The notes beneath the pieces are model-generated. The model searched no databases and was not told the origin of the DNA. It worked only from the letters and a program-made list of their open reading frames with translations. The position numbers and the translations under genes are program-made. A DNA stretch of 64,000 nt from Mimachlamys varia (taxonomy: Eukaryota; Mollusca; Bivalvia; Pectinida; Pectinidae). This document shows positions 60,801-64,000 of this stretch, in pieces; position 1 is the stretch's first letter; every line of letters starts with the position of its first letter. The DNA lies in the NCBI GenBank assembly GCA_947623455.1, contig OX392536.1, forward strand, positions 14,131,282-14,195,281, written 5' to 3'.

Positions 60801-63800
60801 TGTGAGAGAGGGAAGGATTCTGTAATCTCTGTACTGTTAACATTAATGTCTGTGAGAGGGAAGGATTCTGTTATCTCTGTACTGTTAACATTAATGTCTG
60901 TGTGAGAGGGAAGGATTCTGTGATCTCTGTACTGTTAACATTAATGCCTGTGAGAGAGGATTCTGTGATCTTTGTACTGTTAACATTAATGTCTGTGAGA
61001 GAGGGAAGGATTCTGTGATCTCTGTACGGTTAACATTAATGTCTGTGAGAGAGGGAAGGATTCTGTGATCTTTGTACTGTTAACATTAATGTCTGTGAGA
61101 GAGGGAAGGATTCTGTGATCTCTGTACTGTTAACTTTAATGTCTGTGAGAGAGGATTCTGTGATTACTGTACTGTTAACTTTAATGTCTGTGAGAGGGAG
61201 GATTCTGTGATCTTTGTACTGTTAACATTAATGTCTGTGAGAGAGGGAAGGATTCTGTGATCTCTGTACTTTTAACATTAATGTCTGTGCGAGGGAGGAT
61301 TCTGTAATCTCTGTACTGTTAACATTAATGTCTGTGAGAGAGGATTCTGTGATCTCTGTACTGTTAACATTAATGTCTGTGAGAGAGGAGAGGATTCTGT
61401 GATCTTTGTACTGTTAACATTAATGTCTGTGAGAGAGGGAAGGATTCTGTGATCTGTTAACTTTAATGTCTGTGAGAGAGGATTCTGTGATCACTGCACT
61501 GTTAACATTAACGTCTGTGAGAGGGAAGGATTCTGTGATCTCTGTACTGTTAACATTAATGTCTGTAAGAGGGAAGGATTCTGTGATCTCTGTACTGTTA
61601 ACATTAATGTCTGTGATCTGTTAACTTTAGTGTCTGTAAGAGGGAAGGATTCTGTGATCTCTGTACTGTTAACATTAATGTCTGTGATCTGTTAACTTTA
61701 GTGTCTGTGAGAGAGGATTCTGTGATCTCTGTACTGTTAACATTAATGTCTGTGAGAGAGGGAAGGATTCTGTGATCTCTGTACTGTTAACATTAATGTC
61801 TGTGAGAGGGAAGGATTCTGTGATCTCTGTACTGTTAACATTAATGTCTGTGTGAGAGGGAAGGATTCTGTGATCTCAGTACTGTTAACATTAATGTCTG
61901 TGTGAGAGGAAAGGATTCTGTGATCTCGGTACTGTTAACATTAATGTCTGTGTGAGAGGGAAGGATTCTGTGATCTCTGTACTGTTAACATTAATGTCTG
62001 TGAGAGAGGGAAGGATTCTGTGATCTTTGTACTTTTAACATTAATGTCTGTGAGAGAGGATTCTGTGATCACTGTACTGTTTACTTTAATGTCTGTGAGA
62101 GGGAGGATTCTGTGATCTTTGTACTGTTAACATTAATGTCTGTGAGAGAGGGAAGGATTCTGTGATCTCTGTACTGTTAACATTAATGTCTGTGTGAGAG
62201 GGAAGGATTCTGTGATCTCTGTACTGTTAACATTAATGTCTGTGAGAGAGGGAAGGATTCTGTGATCTCTGTACTGTTAACATTAATGTCTGTGAGAGAG
62301 GGAAGGATTCTGTGATCTTTGTACTGTTAACATTAATGTCTGTGAGAGAGGGAAGGATTCTGTGATCTCTGTACTGTTAACATTAATGTCTGTGTGAGAG
62401 GGAAGGATTCTGTGATCTTTTTATACTGTTAACATTAATGTCTGTGAGAGAGGGAAGGATTCTGTGATCTCTGTACTGTTAACATTAATGTCTGTAAGAG
62501 GGAAGGATTCTGTGATCTCTGTACTGTTAACATTAATGTCTGTGAGAGGGAAGGATTCTGTGATCTCTGTACTGTTAACATTAATGTCTGTAAGAGAGGA
62601 TTCTGTGATCTTTGTACTGTTAACATTAATGTCTGTGAGAGAGGGAAGGATTCTGTGATCTTTGTACTTTTAACATTAATGTCTATGAGAGAGGGAAGGA
62701 TTCTGTGATCTCTGTACTGTTAACATTAAAATCTGTAAGAGGGAAGGATTCTGTGATCTTTGTACTGTTAACATTAATGTCTGTGAGAGAGGGAAGGATT
62801 CTGTGATCTCTGTACAGTTAACATTAATGTCTGTGAGAGAGGATTCTGTGATCTCTGTACTGTTAACATTAATGTCTGTGAGAGGGAAGGATTCTGTGAT
62901 CTCTGTACTGTTAACATTAATGTCTGTAAGAGGGAAGGATTCTGTGATCTCTGTACTGTTAACATTAATGTCTGTGAGAGAGGGAAGGATTCTGTGATCT
63001 TTGTACTGTTAACATTAATGTCTGTGAGAGGGAAGGATTCTGTGATCTCTGTACTGTTAACATTAATGTCTGTGAGAGGGAAGGATTCTGTGATCTCTGT
63101 ACTGTTAACATTAATGTCTGTGAGAGGGAAGGATTCTGTGATCTCTGTACTGTTAAAATTAATGTCTGTAAAAGGGAAGGATTCTGTGATCTCTGTACTG
63201 TTAACATTAATGTCTGTGAGAGGGAAGGATTCTGTGATCTCTGTACTGTTAACATTAATGTCTGTAAGAGGGAAGGATTCTGTGATCTCTGTACTGTTAA
63301 CATTAATGTCTGTGAGAGAGGGAAGGATTCTGTGATCTTTGTACTGTTAACATTAATGTCTGTGAGAGGGGGAAGGATTCTGTGATCTCAGTACTGTTAA
63401 CATTAATGTCTGTGTGAGAGGGAAGGATTCTGTGATCTCTGTACTGTTAACATTAATGTCTGTGTGAGAGGGAAGGATTCTGTGATCTCTGTACTGTTAA
63501 CATTAATGTCTGTGTGAGAGGGAAGGATTCTGTGATCTCAGTACTGTTAACATTAATGTCTGTGTGAGAGGGAAGGATTCTGTGATCTCTGTACTGTTAA
63601 CATTAATGTCTGTGTGAGAGGGAAGGATTCTGTGATCTCTGTACTGTTAACATTAATGTCTGTGAGAGAGGGAAGGATTCTGTGATCTCTGTACTTTTAA
63701 CATTAATGTCTGTGAGAGAGGGAAAGATTCTGTGATGTCTGTACTATTAACATTAATGTCTGTGAGAGAGGGAAGGATTCTGTGATCTCTGTACTGTTAA

Positions 63801-63900
63801 CATTAATGTCTGTGAGAGAGGGAAGGATTCTGTGATCTCTGAACTGTTAACATTAATGTCTGTGAGAGGGAAGGATTCTGTGATCTCTGTACTGTTAACA
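45900..63900. repeat. Super-repeat: 45.9-47.9 kb recurs at 61.8-63.8 kb
   Basis: Diagnostic unit series (agaggaaagg with ctcggtactg, then tctttttatactg, then taaaatctgtaag, then the gtaaaaggg unit) occur in the same order about 15.9 kb apart (for example 46531 and 62435; 47065 and 62965). Shorter recurrences of the gtaaaaggg series are also at 48.2, 50.5, 51.7 and 55.7 kb. Confidence 0.8.
51740..59040. repeat. Higher-order duplication, 3,969-bp period
   Basis: Landmarks at 51742, 52946 and 53187 recur at 55711, 56915 and 57156, always 3,969 bp later, and the order of unit variants is kept to about 55070/59040. An earlier partial copy precedes it at a 3,428-bp spacing (49518 to 52946). Immediately right of it, about 890 bp (58.15-59.04 kb) is duplicated again at 59.04-59.93 kb. 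Confidence 0.85.
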
Positions 63901-64000
63901 TTAATGTCTGTGAGAGAGGATTCTGTGATCTCTGTACTGTTAACATTAATGTCTGTGAGAGGGAAGGATTCTGTGATCTCTGTACTGTTAACATTAATGT

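Larger units (their letters stand above)
29506..64000. repeat. About 50-bp satellite, at least 34.5 kb, with higher-order structure
   Basis: Roughly 700 units containing attctgtgatctctgtactg, ttaacattaatgtctgtgag and a purine tract agaggga. Length varies from 44 to 52 bp, nearly all of it in the purine tract, while ctgttaacattaatgtctgt is almost constant. That core contains the palindromes gttaac and acattaatgt. The array runs to the right window edge without interruption. The ORFs read in it on both strands (QRSQNPSLSQTL, or SVLLTLMSVRGKD) are 16-residue translations of 48-bp units. Confidence 0.97.

Noticed and set aside
29566..63994. Many ORFs of 60-175 codons (QRSQNPSLSQTL and SVLLTLMSVRGKD types)
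   Set aside because: They are translations of 48-bp forms of the satellite in both directions and end wherever unit length changes.
29506..64000. Telomeric repeat
   Set aside because: The unit bears no TTAGGG-type motif and is about 50 bp long; a centromeric role cannot be shown from sequence alone.

Overview
This is an animal nuclear window dominated by tandem repeats, most likely from a bivalve mollusc. The organism call is an inference. It rests on interspersed repeats of a type I associate with bivalve genomes ('caagaggcccagaggg' with 'tcgctcacctg', 'tgaccttgaaagt', 'caagggaacctacatatg'), on spliced genes with long repeat-filled introns, and on a tyrosine-recombinase retrotransposon. Nothing prokaryotic is present.

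Left third (about 1-18.4 kb): five consecutive coding exons of one gene on the minus strand, at 17342-17103, 15073-14975, 14159-13981, 6253-6144 and 3774-3612. Together they encode a juxtamembrane segment and most of a tyrosine-kinase-like domain, up to the DVW region. All four junctions have GT/AG ends and matching phases. The VAIK lysine (ATIK) and HRD (HRDIATRNC) are present, the DFG is DAA, and the glycine loop is degenerate, so the product looks like a RYK-like receptor pseudokinase. The gene continues past the left edge, and its extracellular exons were not found.

Most striking observation: three large minisatellites in this gene touch an exon, and their units look like copies of that exon's splice junction. 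The 41-bp array of intron 3775-6143 is a decayed copy of the exon end that encodes the catalytic loop plus its 5' splice site. The 21/23-bp array at 1-3611 starts exactly at the 5' splice site of the next exon. The 37/41-bp array at 17341-18381 carries the 3' splice site of the first exon in every unit.

Intron 6254-13980 holds a LINE reverse-transcriptase scrap, a Tc1-like transposase remnant, and two copies of a non-autonomous element whose core is an array of about 44-bp hairpin-forming units.

Middle (18.4-27 kb): a tRNA-derived SINE, two fold-back hairpins, and a nearly complete but frameshifted DIRS-order tyrosine-recombinase retrotransposon on the minus strand (20173-24978; gag, RT, RNase H, recombinase, split direct repeats). 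A plus-strand SGNH-hydrolase ORF at 25639-26394 follows, downstream of a paired CACGTG palindrome.

Right (27-64 kb): a 39-bp minisatellite (about 27.07-29.5 kb) fused directly to a roughly 50-bp satellite that runs at least 34.5 kb to the window edge. That satellite has nested higher-order duplications of 2,003, 3,480, 3,969 and about 15,900 bp. The many ORFs in these arrays are by-products of stop-free repeat units.
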